Under the pieces are notes generated by a model, which worked only from the letters and a program-made list of their open reading frames with translations, was not told where the DNA came from and did no database searches. 64,000 nt of DNA from Streptococcus viridans (GTDB taxonomy: Bacteria; Bacillota; Bacilli; Lactobacillales; Streptococcaceae). Position 1 is the stretch's first letter. Every line of letters begins with the position of its first letter. The DNA lies in contig NZ_LR134266.1 in NCBI RefSeq assembly GCF_900636365.1, positions 1,191,501 to 1,255,500 of the forward strand, given 5' to 3'. Positions 1 through 9,290 of the stretch are shown piece after piece. A program made the position numbers and the translations under genes.

Positions 1-936
1 CCCAGTAGAAATATCAACAAATGAAAAGGCTATATGAGGATTAACAGAATCATCTAAGAGATTAAATGCAAACTCAATAATGACCTCATCATCCGGAGTT
101 ATTTTTTTAGGAGAAAGCAGTCTAGCTGTAAAACCTTCAACTTCCATTGTGACTAAGCCCTCATCTTCATTTCCACTAGGATGGGAGCTCGATTCCAAAT
201 TGTCAAAACTATATTGATCTGAAACATCAAAGGGATCACCAATTGCCTTCACTAAACCATTTTCAATCAAAACAGCCTTGTTACAATATTTCTTGACGGC
301 TCCCATATCATGGGTAACCAAGATAGTGGTTTTCCCTGATTTCTTGCGTTCTTGGAAGTAATCATTACACTTGCGCTGGAAGGCTTCGTCTCCTACTGCT
401 AGGACCTCGTCCAAAATCAAGATATCGCCTTGGGCCTTAATGGCAACTGAAAAAGCAAGACGAACCTGCATCCCTGATGAGTAGTTCTTGAGCTTCTGGT
501 TCATGAAGTCATGCAACTCAGCAAAGTCTACGATGTCATCATACATGGCATCAATTTCAGCTGTTGAGAAGCCCAGCATGGCACCGTTCATATAGACATT
601 TTCTCGACCAGTCAGTTCAGGGTTGAAACCGACGCCAAGCTCGATAAAGGATACCAACTTCCCATCAATGGTGACGGAACCTTTTTCCGGCACATAGATT
701 TCGGAAATAATTTTTAAGAGGGTTGATTTTCCAGAACCATTTCTTCCGAGGATCCCGAAAAAGTCTCCTTTTTCTACTTCAAAAGAAATATCCTTAAGAA
801 CGTGCTGTTCTTTATAGCCTTTAATGCCTTTGAAGCGATTAACCATAGCTGTCCGAAGACTGTTGGTTGCCTCTGTTGGCAACTTAAAGTACTTGCTGAC
901 ATGGTCTACTTTTACTGCAATTTGTTTATCTGTCAT
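1..936 (-). CDS. rgpD: Rhamnan ABC transporter ATP-binding subunit, partial
   Basis: ATPase of the ABC exporter that moves lipid-linked rhamnose polysaccharide across the membrane. Translation from ATG at 936 runs open to the left edge, giving 312 residues; family members are about 400, so the C-terminal part, probably a polysaccharide-binding domain, lies outside. Visible motifs are Walker A (GRNGSGKST, near residue 60), the signature YSSGMQVRLAFS, Walker B LILDEVLAVGD and the switch histidine in VTHDMG. The start overlaps the rgpC stop by one base (TAATG), which indicates translational coupling. Family and operon position agree with RgpD of streptococci. Confidence 0.93.
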   Translation of the reverse strand, partial: MTDKQIAVKVDHVSKYFKLPTEATNSLRTAMVNRFKGIKGYKEQHVLKDISFEVEKGDFFGILGRNGSGKSTLLKIISEIYVPEKGSVTIDGKLVSFIELGVGFNPELTGRENVYMNGAMLGFSTAEIDAMYDDIVDFAELHDFMNQKLKNYSSGMQVRLAFSVAIKAQGDILILDEVLAVGDEAFQRKCNDYFQERKKSGKTTILVTHDMGAVKKYCNKAVLIENGLVKAIGDPFDVSDQYSFDNLESSSHPSGNEDEGLVTMEVEGFTARLLSPKKITPDDEVIIEFAFNLLDDSVNPHIAFSFVDISTG

Positions 937-1742
937 TAGAGAATCTCCGCAAATTTCTTAGCATGTTTGTTAAAGTAAGCAAAGCCAGCAATAAAAATAA
1001 GAATTGGCAAGACATAAGGAATCAGTACCAAGAACTTATTCTCCACCAAAAGCCAGACTGGGGTGTTGGCCTTATCAATCAAGAAATAACGCATGTCTTG
1101 AATAATTTGAGCCAAGGGATTCATCATGACCAACTTAGCAGCCCATGGATTGCGATCTGCAATAAAGGTAATCGGATAGATAATTGGCGTTGCATACAAT
1201 CCGGCTTGCAAGAGCACTTCCCAAACTTGACCTAGGTCACGGAAACGGACAAAAAATGTCGCTAAGATCAATGCACATCCTGTCGCCATCAAGAATAACT
1301 CAAAGAATAGCGGAATGACCATCAAGGCTGTCCAAGAAAATGTCACCCCATTAAAGAATGAAAAAATCAAGACCACAACCAGGTTAATGACAAAGTTAAT
1401 CGCTGCTCCTGAAATTGCGGACAAGACAATGATGTGTTTGGAAAAGTTCAACTTTCGTAACAGGTCGCCTCGACTAACGATCGACACCATCCCCATGGAG
1501 GTCGCTTCTGAGAAGAACCCCCAGACTACATTGGCCAACAAAAGGGCAACTGGGAAATGGGGTACATCTCCACCCAAGCGTAAAAATCGGATGAAGACAA
1601 TATACATAATACTAAAGGTCATCAAGGGCTTTAAAATCGACCAAAGATAACCAATTGCTGATCCTTGGTAGCGTAATTTAAAGTCTGTTTTAATTAACTC
1701 TCGTAATAAAATTCGATTTTTCTGACTAAAAACGTCAAACAT
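936..1742 (-). CDS. rgpC: Rhamnan ABC transporter permease
   Basis: ABC-2 type membrane subunit that pairs with RgpD to export the rhamnose-glucose cell-wall polysaccharide. It is 268 residues long, the usual length for the family, with an N-terminal amphipathic segment (RELIKTDFKLRYQGS, typical of Wzm-like permeases) and about six hydrophobic segments. It overlaps rgpB upstream and rgpD downstream by one base each (TAATG junctions), so the three are one transcript. The assignment rests on the Wzm-like sequence plus the neighbours. Confidence 0.93.
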   Translation of the reverse strand: MFDVFSQKNRILLRELIKTDFKLRYQGSAIGYLWSILKPLMTFSIMYIVFIRFLRLGGDVPHFPVALLLANVVWGFFSEATSMGMVSIVSRGDLLRKLNFSKHIIVLSAISGAAINFVINLVVVLIFSFFNGVTFSWTALMVIPLFFELFLMATGCALILATFFVRFRDLGQVWEVLLQAGLYATPIIYPITFIADRNPWAAKLVMMNPLAQIIQDMRYFLIDKANTPVWLLVENKFLVLIPYVLPILIFIAGFAYFNKHAKKFAEIL

Positions 1743-2683
1743 TATTTTTTACCTCGATATGCAAACTTTGTCAGAATCAAGCTAGTAAACACAAAGGTGT
1801 GAAAAGCTCGGTTCTTACGGTAACCATACTGACGAATCCGTCTCAAACGTTCTCCTAGCGGTACGTCCATGATGGTCACAAAGTTCTCAATAATTTCTTT
1901 ATTTTGGGGACTGACTGGTAGATCCAATAAATTTTTTGCTTGTTCTTGACTGGACTCGATGAGATTCCAATATTTAGCAAACAAAATATGAGGACGAACC
2001 CAGTTTTTTACCCGTTTTCTTAGGGTTCGAGCTCCAAGAACGTTGCTACTGTGCTGACGGTATAATTCTGTCGGCTGATCGATATAGATGAGCTTCCCAA
2101 AAGCAGTTGCCAACAATGCTAGGTACCAATCATGCATGAGAAGCGCATGTTGTTCCTGACCTGTCCATAACTCAGCTAGCGCATGGTTAATCATGGCTAC
2201 TCCGCCAGTCACCGTATTTTCCGTCAATTCTTGAATCAGTTCCGTATTGGCATGATCAGACTGGGTGCGAATCATACTTTCGTGTTGCACATTCAAGTTT
2301 TCATCAACCACTTTTAAATCTGTGTAGACCAGCAAAGGCTCCTCTTGCGGATGTTTCTCTGCTTCTTCCACTTGTAGGGCAATCTTTTCAGGAAGCCAGA
2401 CATCGTCTTGGTCACTGAAGCAATAAAGATCAGCCTTTTCATATTTTAAGAGTGTGTGAAAACTCTTGATGACACCCAGATTTTCGATGGCTCCTTGATT
2501 GATAAAGCGGATGCGCTTATCCTGAGCTACCAGCTCTTGAATGATTTCCACCGTACCATCTCTCGAACCATCATCCCGAATCAAGAGTTGCCAGTCTGGA
2601 TAGGTCTGGTCTTGGATACTTTTGACCTGCTCTTTTAGATACTGCTCACCATTGTAGGTGGACAACAAGATATTTACTTTCAT
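1742..2683 (-). CDS. rgpB: Rhamnosyltransferase, GT2 family
   Basis: Family-2 glycosyltransferase, 313 residues, expected to extend the polyrhamnose backbone on the lipid carrier at the inner membrane face. The GT-A start ILLSTYNGEQYLKEQ, the nucleotide site RDDGSRDGT and the DXD-like FSDQDDVW are visible. It overlaps rgpA by four bases and rgpC by one. Gene order rgpA-B-C-D is the standard streptococcal order, so function is inferred from family plus context; the exact linkage made cannot be read from sequence. Confidence 0.92.
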   Translation of the reverse strand: MKVNILLSTYNGEQYLKEQVKSIQDQTYPDWQLLIRDDGSRDGTVEIIQELVAQDKRIRFINQGAIENLGVIKSFHTLLKYEKADLYCFSDQDDVWLPEKIALQVEEAEKHPQEEPLLVYTDLKVVDENLNVQHESMIRTQSDHANTELIQELTENTVTGGVAMINHALAELWTGQEQHALLMHDWYLALLATAFGKLIYIDQPTELYRQHSSNVLGARTLRKRVKNWVRPHILFAKYWNLIESSQEQAKNLLDLPVSPQNKEIIENFVTIMDVPLGERLRRIRQYGYRKNRAFHTFVFTSLILTKFAYRGKK

Positions 2684-3828
2684 GATAAGAATAATTCCTC
2701 GTACTCACCTACAATTTTTTCCCAGGTAAAGTTATGCTTCATGTTGGTTTTAGCTAATTGACCCCATTCAGATACATCTTCTAAAGAATCAACCTGGTTG
2801 ATCAAATGCGCTAAATTCCCAGTTTCTTTGGTCCAATATTGGGCTGTATCCTTTGCGACCGTTTGGTTAAAAGAGACTCCTAGAACCAAATTGAGGTCCG
2901 TCTGGGCAAGTGCTTCTAAGAGGCCCGGATTGGTTCCACCCACTTCATGACCATGGATATAGGCAAAGGCCTCTTTACGGATATACTTCAATAGGTCTTG
3001 ATCATAGACCGTTCCTACAAACTTGACGCGTGGATCCTGATCAAAGCCTGTTCGAGCTCGGAGCTCTTCAAAATAAGGATTGCCTTCATGATTACAAATA
3101 ATGACCAAATCCCGCTTACTTGAAGAGGCCATAAATTCACGAATGGCAGTCTCGTAGTTATTTTCTGGAACAAAGCGACCCAAGATTAGGTAATAGTTTT
3201 TCTCTTTTGTCTGCCACTTCTGATAGAGTTCTCTGACTTTCCTATCCTGACTGGTCAGGCTAGTCGGAGACAAGTCCGTCCCATAGGCAATATAGGTCGT
3301 CTTGGACCAGGGATAGGCTTCCTTGATATAGGACTCGATACCAGGGTTGTCAGAAATCACCAAATCCGCATGGCGCGTCATGATCTTTTCAGAATACTTG
3401 AGATAGGCTTGGATCGGTTTGGCCCACTTGGCCCGCTTCCACTCCAGTCCATCTGGATTGATATAGAATTTTCCACCCATTTTATGAATCTTACGCGCAA
3501 AGGGTGCCACGAAGGCCCCAATTGTATTGCCCAAAACATAAAAAATCGGCTGTGTAATTCCTTTCTTTTTGATAACCTTCAGGGCATAACTGATGGCCAT
3601 CATATCATAGGCAATGACGCGTGCAGGCCCAAGCTTCGGAGCTTTAATCGTAAAACAATCGACACCCTTGTAGTCAAAATGTTGATAGGCTTGATCATTA
3701 GAAAGGCAAGCAACATGGTACTGGATTTCTGAAGACACTTGATGGGAGACCAATTGGTCCACAAAAGTCTCAAAACCGCCATATTGAGCCGGAAGCCCAC
3801 GACTTCCGATAATAAAAACGTGTTGCAT
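2680..3828 (-). CDS. rgpA: Rhamnosyltransferase RgpA-like (GT4, DUF1972 N-terminus)
   Basis: Begins IIGSRGLPAQYGGFETFVDQL, the hallmark of the DUF1972 plus GT4 rhamnosyltransferases that add the first rhamnose to the lipid-linked acceptor. It has 382 residues; the C-terminal GT-B donor domain contains HGHEVGGTNPGLLEALA, which supplies the E-x7-E type motif. It is the first gene of the rgpABCD block and is preceded by its own extended -10 promoter. Shine-Dalgarno GAAAGGG lies just before the ATG. Confidence 0.93.
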   Translation of the reverse strand: MQHVFIIGSRGLPAQYGGFETFVDQLVSHQVSSEIQYHVACLSNDQAYQHFDYKGVDCFTIKAPKLGPARVIAYDMMAISYALKVIKKKGITQPIFYVLGNTIGAFVAPFARKIHKMGGKFYINPDGLEWKRAKWAKPIQAYLKYSEKIMTRHADLVISDNPGIESYIKEAYPWSKTTYIAYGTDLSPTSLTSQDRKVRELYQKWQTKEKNYYLILGRFVPENNYETAIREFMASSSKRDLVIICNHEGNPYFEELRARTGFDQDPRVKFVGTVYDQDLLKYIRKEAFAYIHGHEVGGTNPGLLEALAQTDLNLVLGVSFNQTVAKDTAQYWTKETGNLAHLINQVDSLEDVSEWGQLAKTNMKHNFTWEKIVGEYEELFLS

Positions 3829-3862
3829 AATATTCCCTTTCTAACAATTTACAGTCTATTCA

Positions 3863-3871
3863 ATTATACCA
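3863..3871 (-). promoter_or_regulatory. Extended -10 promoter for rgpA
   Basis: On the minus strand TGG precedes a perfect TATAAT, an extended -10 element 34 bp upstream of the rgpA ATG. No good -35 is visible. With the hairpin after rmlD this makes rgpA the likely start of a transcript separable from rmlD. Confidence 0.6.
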
Positions 3872-3903
3872 TTTTCTAGGCTTTTTGCCTAATTCAAACA
3901 GAA

Positions 3904-3923
3904 AAGCGACCCTAGGGACGCTT
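3904..3923 (-). terminator. Hairpin after rmlD
   Basis: Arms AAGCG and CGCTT around a CCCTAGGG core, followed on the minus strand by a broken T-rich stretch (TTCTGTTT). It lies just past the rmlD stop and is likely a weak or leaky terminator. Confidence 0.55.
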
Positions 3924-3927
3924 CTCT

Positions 3928-4776
3928 TTACACTTCTTGTTTATAGAACTCTTTCAAGGCATCCTTCCAGCTTGGAATGACAAAACCTGTCGCCTTGGCC
4001 TTAGCCAAGCTCATCGTTGAGTTCAGTGGGCGTTTCGCCTTAGCTGGGAATTGGCTAGAATCCACTGGTTTCACTTCAACATCCGTATCTTTGAGGATTT
4101 CAACCGCAAAATCATACCACGTTGTATCCTCTGCTGCATCGTTTGACAAGTGATAATAACCATATTCCTTACGGTTTTCAGCTAGATAGGTCATAAACTC
4201 TGCCAACGTACGTGTCCAAGTTGGACGACCATGTTGGTCATTAACAACGGTCAAAGTCTTGTGAGTCTTGGCTAGATTTTGCATGGTAAAGACGAAGTTT
4301 TTACCATAATTTCCAAATACCCAAGCTGTACGAATGATGTAGAAGTTCGAAACATGCTTCTCAACCAATTCTTCTCCCATGCGTTTTGTACGGCCGTACT
4401 CTGTTTGGGGATCTGGTTGATCGTCCACTTCCCATTCTTGTCCAACTGGCTTATTCCCATCAAACACATAGTCCGTAGAGATATAGATCAAGGTTGCACC
4501 ATGTTTTTCAGACGCCTTCGCTACATTTTCCGTACCAGTCACGTTAATAGCATAGTCCAACTCTTTCCCTTCATCTTCAGCAGCATCAACGGCTGTATAG
4601 GCAGCACAGTGATAGACTAGAGTTGGCTTCACTTGCGCAAAAACCTCATCTACTTTCTCTGCATTTGTGATGTCCATTTCCGCCACATCAACGGCTACAT
4701 ATTCTTCATTTCGTTCATCCAACAAATGGCGCAACTCAGTTCCAAGTTGACCATTTGCTCCTGTAATTAAAATCAT
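3928..4776 (-). CDS. rmlD: dTDP-4-dehydrorhamnose reductase
   Basis: Last step of dTDP-L-rhamnose synthesis: NADPH-dependent reduction of dTDP-4-dehydro-L-rhamnose. It has 282 residues. The N-terminal Rossmann motif ITGANGQLGTEL, the short-chain reductase pair YISTDYVFDG and YGRTKRMGEE (Tyr-x3-Lys), and the C-terminal SLAKAKATG are all present. It sits directly upstream of rgpA, as in other streptococci, so it supplies the donor for RgpA and RgpB. Its own promoter region carries a TATAAT immediately after the terminator of the upstream glycosyltransferase. Confidence 0.96.
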   Translation of the reverse strand: MILITGANGQLGTELRHLLDERNEEYVAVDVAEMDITNAEKVDEVFAQVKPTLVYHCAAYTAVDAAEDEGKELDYAINVTGTENVAKASEKHGATLIYISTDYVFDGNKPVGQEWEVDDQPDPQTEYGRTKRMGEELVEKHVSNFYIIRTAWVFGNYGKNFVFTMQNLAKTHKTLTVVNDQHGRPTWTRTLAEFMTYLAENRKEYGYYHLSNDAAEDTTWYDFAVEILKDTDVEVKPVDSSQFPAKAKRPLNSTMSLAKAKATGFVIPSWKDALKEFYKQEV

Positions 4777-4816
4777 GGTACTTTCCTTTCAATTGCTTTA
4801 TCCCTATCATTATAGC

Positions 4817-4842
4817 AAAAAAAGCAGAAAAATTCTGCTTTT
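4817..4842 (-). terminator. Terminator after the GtrB-like gene
   Basis: Arms AAGCAGAA and TTCTGCTT with a three-base loop (AAA on the plus strand), followed on the minus strand by a T7 run. It lies at the stop of the GtrB-like gene and just upstream of the rmlD -10. Confidence 0.8.
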
Positions 4843-5767
4843 ACTTGCTTTTCTCCTTGATGACATAGACTGGTCGATTCTTAGTTTCTAAAAAGATTTT
4901 ACCAATATATTTACCTAAAATTCCTATGGTTAGCAATTGGAAGCCCCCAAGGAAAAGAATCACTGTCATGAGGGATGGCCATCCAGAAGTTGGATCTCCA
5001 AATACTAAGGTCCGGATCACAATCAGAACCATCATGACAAAGGCTAACACCCAAGATAAAAGTCCACCAATAAAGGCAATATTTAGTGGGGCGTCTGAGA
5101 AGTTTACAATCCCTTCGATTGAGTATTTGAAGAGGGACCAAAAATTCCAGGAAGTCTCTCCTGCCACGCGCTCTACATTTTTATATTCTAGGTATTCTGT
5201 CTCAAATCCAACCCAGGCGAAAATCCCTTTAGAGAACCGATTGTACTCAGATAGTTCAAGAATGGCATCGACCATCGGGCGACGCATCAAACGGAAATCA
5301 CGCGCTCCGTCAACCATTTCCACTTGACTGATATGATTGATCAATTTATAAAACATCCGTGCAAAGAAGGATCGAATTGGCGGTTCCCCGTCACGGGTTA
5401 CCCGACGGGTTCCGACGCAGTCCAAATTTGGCTGTTGATCCAACCTCTGCTTCATTTCGATCAATAACTCTGGCGGATCTTGTAGGTCCACATCCATGAC
5501 CGTTACGTAATCTCCTGTAGCGTGTTGGAGGCCAGCATAGAGTGCAGCTTCCTTCCCAAAGTTCCGTGAAAAAGAAAGATAATGGGCACAAGGATTCAAG
5601 AGATTGAGTTCACGTAAAACATCTAAAGTTTTATCAGAAGACCCATCATTAATAAAAATATATTCAAATTCTTCCCCCATGGAGGTCCGAACCCTTTCCA
5701 TTTTTTCATAAAACAATGGAATCGATTCTTCTTCATTAAAACACGGGACTACAACTGATATAACCAT
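4841..5767 (-). CDS. GtrB-like polyprenyl-phosphate glycosyltransferase
   Basis: 308-residue GT2 enzyme of the DPM1/GtrB type, which moves a sugar from a nucleotide donor onto polyprenyl phosphate. N-terminal VVPCFNEEESIPLFYEK, FINDGSSDKT and MDVDLQDPPELL mark the GT-A domain; two hydrophobic C-terminal segments (near residues 230-260 and 265-290) anchor it. Such enzymes supply lipid-linked sugars for side-chain decoration of cell-wall glycans; involvement in decorating the rhamnan is inferred from position only. The sugar is unknown. Confidence 0.85.
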   Translation of the reverse strand: MVISVVVPCFNEEESIPLFYEKMERVRTSMGEEFEYIFINDGSSDKTLDVLRELNLLNPCAHYLSFSRNFGKEAALYAGLQHATGDYVTVMDVDLQDPPELLIEMKQRLDQQPNLDCVGTRRVTRDGEPPIRSFFARMFYKLINHISQVEMVDGARDFRLMRRPMVDAILELSEYNRFSKGIFAWVGFETEYLEYKNVERVAGETSWNFWSLFKYSIEGIVNFSDAPLNIAFIGGLLSWVLAFVMMVLIVIRTLVFGDPTSGWPSLMTVILFLGGFQLLTIGILGKYIGKIFLETKNRPVYVIKEKSK

Positions 5768-5823
5768 TCATTGCTCCTATTAACATTTGCTACTATCTTA
5801 TCGATAGACTATAAATTCTCTAA

Positions 5824-6828
5824 CTATCCTTTACAATACAGTTTTGCAAACAGTTTTAATAAACCGACTTTTTCAATCAAGTTCATTGTAAAGATAGCTA
5901 ATTTAACCATCAATCTCTCATCTCTAATTTCTCGATTAAAAACAGAAAGTGTGGACTTCATTCCATTTATCCTGATCCAGTCATTAATTTCTTTATATTG
6001 ACGTAAAAACTCTTCACTTGTGGAATGTCTCCCACCGTCCAATAACCAATAAAGAGTAAATTTTTTTATAAAGAATTTAATTAATTTAGTTTCAGAAAAA
6101 TCATTTGGGATAATTCCTGCTATCTTATCAAGAACATTCTTGATATCTAATTTTGGATTAAAACCCTTATTTAATGTATTAGATGCACTATTCTCATTGT
6201 AAAACCAATTATATCCACAATATGGTATGGTTCTAATATTCTTAGATTTTGTATATACGGTTAAACTGAATAATAAATCCTCAGCCAACGGAATATCTGG
6301 AAAAGAAAGTTCGTTATCTACTATAAATTTTTTTCTATAGATGCGAGCACATGGTGAAATTGATCGATATTTCGACCATTTATCTTTACCCAATTGGATA
6401 GAAAATAGTTGTTTACCATCTTGGTTTACTCTCTGAAGTCCTCCAATAACTGCATCATCCATCCCTCTTGAGATTTCATCGTAAAATACTTGCAAGTAGT
6501 CTGGGTTTATGTAATCATCACTGTCAATAAACATGATGAATTCACCTTTCGCAAGCTTAATACCTTCATTTCTAGTATATGCCGCACCTTTATTTTCTCG
6601 GCTCAAAATTCTAATATTTGTAGAAAATTGTTGGTATTCATTCAATATTTTGAACGAACCATCTTTTGAACCATCATCAATTGCAATAATTTCATATGAT
6701 TTAAAACTTTGGTTCAAAACTGAATCTATACATCTTTTCAGGTATAATTCTGCATTATATACTGGAATAATAACACTAATCTTAGGCGCTTCTTTCACAA
6801 TTTTATCCTTTATATTTATAAACATCAC
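5824..6828 (-). CDS. Family-2 glycosyltransferase (cassette)
   Basis: 334-residue GT-A enzyme with ISVIIPVYNAELYLKRCI, IAIDDGSKDGS and the metal-binding FIDSDDYI. The C-terminal third has no family I recognise. Base composition is visibly more AT-rich than the flanking rmlD and X-PDAP genes, as for the next three genes, which suggests a variable glycan cassette. Acceptor and donor cannot be read. Start: the second Met is adjacent and equally possible. Confidence 0.8.
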   Translation of the reverse strand: MMFINIKDKIVKEAPKISVIIPVYNAELYLKRCIDSVLNQSFKSYEIIAIDDGSKDGSFKILNEYQQFSTNIRILSRENKGAAYTRNEGIKLAKGEFIMFIDSDDYINPDYLQVFYDEISRGMDDAVIGGLQRVNQDGKQLFSIQLGKDKWSKYRSISPCARIYRKKFIVDNELSFPDIPLAEDLLFSLTVYTKSKNIRTIPYCGYNWFYNENSASNTLNKGFNPKLDIKNVLDKIAGIIPNDFSETKLIKFFIKKFTLYWLLDGGRHSTSEEFLRQYKEINDWIRINGMKSTLSVFNREIRDERLMVKLAIFTMNLIEKVGLLKLFAKLYCKG

Positions 6829-6897
6829 TCATAGTTTTTACAGATAAGCAAGAAAATAGAACTTTTATATTGTTAGCAAACCTCAAACAAGTAATAT

Positions 6898-7680
6898 TTA
6901 ACCATTTGTATCCTGACTCTTTTTATAAAAACGATTTAAACATTTCGCTAATCCTTTTGGCCAAAAAAGTTTATACATCATGTAATCTTCCTTAGTTCGA
7001 GTATTATCACTAATGGTATTACTCGTTTCAGAATCTTCATGAATACGATGGCACATTAATTTTTTTGGAACATATACAAATCTGCCATCATATTTAGCTA
7101 AATGATACCAAGCAAGCCAGTCCAGGCTAACTCTCCATTCCTCATCAAATCTAAACCCCTTAACCAATTCTAAATTATAAGTTACAGCAGGGCAACAAAT
7201 CGGATTTCCAAAAGCAAGAATACGATTTCTCCACCATTTAGTTTTAGGGAATAATGAAATTGTTTTTAACATTAATGATTTGATTTTTAGATTTGAAGTC
7301 GGTTTAATGACCTCTCCATTTTTTTCTTCAAAATAATCGGAATAAAGAATAATAGCATCTTGATACTTCTTTATCCTCTCTTGAATTTCCATTAAATAGG
7401 TTGGTTCATAATAATCATCCTGATGGGCAATTGTAGCATATTGGGTGGTAACAAAAGATAAAGCATTATTCCAATCTTTCCCAATCCCACCACCTACACT
7501 TGTATTAAACGGAATGGCATATTTCTGGCAAACACTTTCGATAAAGACACTTGGAGTAGAGGTATATAAAATAATATTACTTTTTACGGTTTGACTTAAT
7601 AACGAGTTTATACAATCCTCTAAATAAGGGCTATCCCCGTAGGCACAGATTACAAATGTATGATCATTCCACTGATTCAT
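6898..7680 (-). CDS. Family-2 glycosyltransferase (cassette)
   Basis: 260-residue glycosyltransferase-like protein with an unusual N-terminus (FVICAYGDSPYLEDCINSLL) and the acidic motif AHQDDYYEP in place of the classic DXD. It overlaps the flippase gene by 17 bases, so the two are co-translated. AT-rich composition as in its neighbours. Probably one of the sugar transferases building the unit handled by the adjacent flippase; specificity unknown. Confidence 0.75.
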   Translation of the reverse strand: MNQWNDHTFVICAYGDSPYLEDCINSLLSQTVKSNIILYTSTPSVFIESVCQKYAIPFNTSVGGGIGKDWNNALSFVTTQYATIAHQDDYYEPTYLMEIQERIKKYQDAIILYSDYFEEKNGEVIKPTSNLKIKSLMLKTISLFPKTKWWRNRILAFGNPICCPAVTYNLELVKGFRFDEEWRVSLDWLAWYHLAKYDGRFVYVPKKLMCHRIHEDSETSNTISDNTRTKEDYMMYKLFWPKGLAKCLNRFYKKSQDTNG

Positions 7681-8947
7681 ATTTTTGAATTTCCTTCCTT
7701 CTCATAATTACAAAGACAATCCAACTCGCAAGCGTGTAAAATAACATAACTATAACAAAACTAAGCCCTGCTCCAAACAAGCCAAATTCCCTCATCGCTA
7801 ATGGCGTAAGAAGATTTGTCAACAACGCCATTGCGATATAAACATAGAGTAGATAGACTTGCTTCCTCAATATAATTAAAAAATCACCTATGACAGAAGC
7901 TATAGAATATAAAAAGCCGGAAAGCACTAAAATAGTAAGTAATAAACTATAATTTGATAAATCAATACCACTTATAATATTCAAAATAGGGATCCCTAAC
8001 AAATAGGCTAGTATTGATACTACCAGTCCCAAAATCATAAGTAATAATAAAATCTTACGAACCATAGCATTAAACGTATGAAACTTTTTTTCTGACCATT
8101 TTTTTGCCAAATCAGTAATTAACGGTCTTAATGCTAATACAAATAAACTCATAAAGAAAACAGGCATGAATAGAATACTGAAGTCTCTTTGAGCACCTTC
8201 ACGTAATACACCCTCGACTAGCAATTTATCAATCACTTGTTTTGGATAATTCAATACATACACTAATAAAAAACCATTGACAAACAAGGGAAGACAAGTT
8301 TTCATGATACTAATTGAACGCTTAAATGTAGTATATGAAATCTGATTAAAGGGTATCGTTCTAATTTGTTTGGATTGGAAATAATCACCTAAAAAAACAA
8401 ATAAAACATTAAATAAGCATAAACAAATTAAAGAAAAAATTAAAGAATTTGAAAGTAACAAAGTAATTAGGAGAATGATTGTGCTCAAACCATAACGTAG
8501 CACCATTAATTTCCCTGCTATATCTAAACGTTCATGTTGTTGAAACAATCCTTGGAATAAGTCAGAAAAAGCATCACAAGAACGATAAAGCACCGTTAGG
8601 ATTATAATTAAAAATAAATTTCCTTTTCCAACATTATTTCCATTAAAAAGTAAATATGGAAATAATGTGACTAACATCAAACAAACTGTTATTACCCTAG
8701 TTAGCCAATACTCCAAATAGGAGTATGTTTCTTTCAAATCAGTCGCCTGATAATTTCTTACTTGAAACATACCAATAACAATCCAGAGATTCCCAATTGC
8801 ATAAGCCAAACTAAAATTATCAGCATCACTTGCGGAAGTATATCGAGAGACAATAATCAAATACAATATAGAAACTGCAGCCGCTGCTATATTCCCAGCA
8901 AAATTCCAAAAATAGACACTCCTATTTGCTTTATTGTTCATTTTCAT
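7664..8947 (-). CDS. Polysaccharide flippase-like membrane protein
   Basis: About 427 residues with 12 or more hydrophobic segments, beginning NKANRSVYFWNFAGNIAAAAVSILY, a typical Wzx/RfbX-like MOP-superfamily N-terminus. Expected to flip a lipid-linked sugar unit. Start placed at ATG 8947, behind an AAGAAGTGAG ribosome site; an in-frame GTG at 8953 is less likely. It overlaps DUF2304 upstream and a GT2 gene downstream. That a flippase sits beside an ABC exporter system (rgpCD) hints that a separate side-chain or second glycan is made here. Confidence 0.8.
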   Translation of the reverse strand: MKMNNKANRSVYFWNFAGNIAAAAVSILYLIIVSRYTSASDADNFSLAYAIGNLWIVIGMFQVRNYQATDLKETYSYLEYWLTRVITVCLMLVTLFPYLLFNGNNVGKGNLFLIIILTVLYRSCDAFSDLFQGLFQQHERLDIAGKLMVLRYGLSTIILLITLLLSNSLIFSLICLCLFNVLFVFLGDYFQSKQIRTIPFNQISYTTFKRSISIMKTCLPLFVNGFLLVYVLNYPKQVIDKLLVEGVLREGAQRDFSILFMPVFFMSLFVLALRPLITDLAKKWSEKKFHTFNAMVRKILLLLMILGLVVSILAYLLGIPILNIISGIDLSNYSLLLTILVLSGFLYSIASVIGDFLIILRKQVYLLYVYIAMALLTNLLTPLAMREFGLFGAGLSFVIVMLFYTLASWIVFVIMRRKEIQKYESVE

Positions 8948-9290
8948 TCTCACTTCTTAATAAGGCGATTGTTTGTGACAATTTCTTAATCTGTACTGAT
9001 TGCTTTGATACAGTACGAGTTAATGAAAATATTAAGAATATTAATAAAAATGTACTTAATAAAAAAACAAAGTTACTTAATGTCTGAATCCCAAGAAATT
9101 CAGATATTGTTCCAATCAAATTAGGAAACCAAATGACTGGCAACGAGACGATACAAAGAATAAGCCAAGAGATGACATTTCTCATTTCAACAACTTTCTT
9201 TGCAACTAGTCTCAGAATATAAACCATAAAAATAATTACAATAATGGTCAACCAAATATTTAGCATTTTATTTCTTATATCCTCCACCAA
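8931..9290 (-). CDS. DUF2304 small membrane protein
   Basis: 119 residues, three hydrophobic segments and a charged coiled tail (TVSKQSVQIKKLSQTIALLR), the pattern of the DUF2304 family. Members are regularly encoded next to a DPM1-like GT2 gene, exactly as here, where it overlaps the upstream GT2 by 23 bases and the flippase downstream. Likely a membrane partner or anchor for that transferase. Biochemical role is not established. Confidence 0.78.
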   Translation of the reverse strand: MVEDIRNKMLNIWLTIIVIIFMVYILRLVAKKVVEMRNVISWLILCIVSLPVIWFPNLIGTISEFLGIQTLSNFVFLLSTFLLIFLIFSLTRTVSKQSVQIKKLSQTIALLRSENENEQ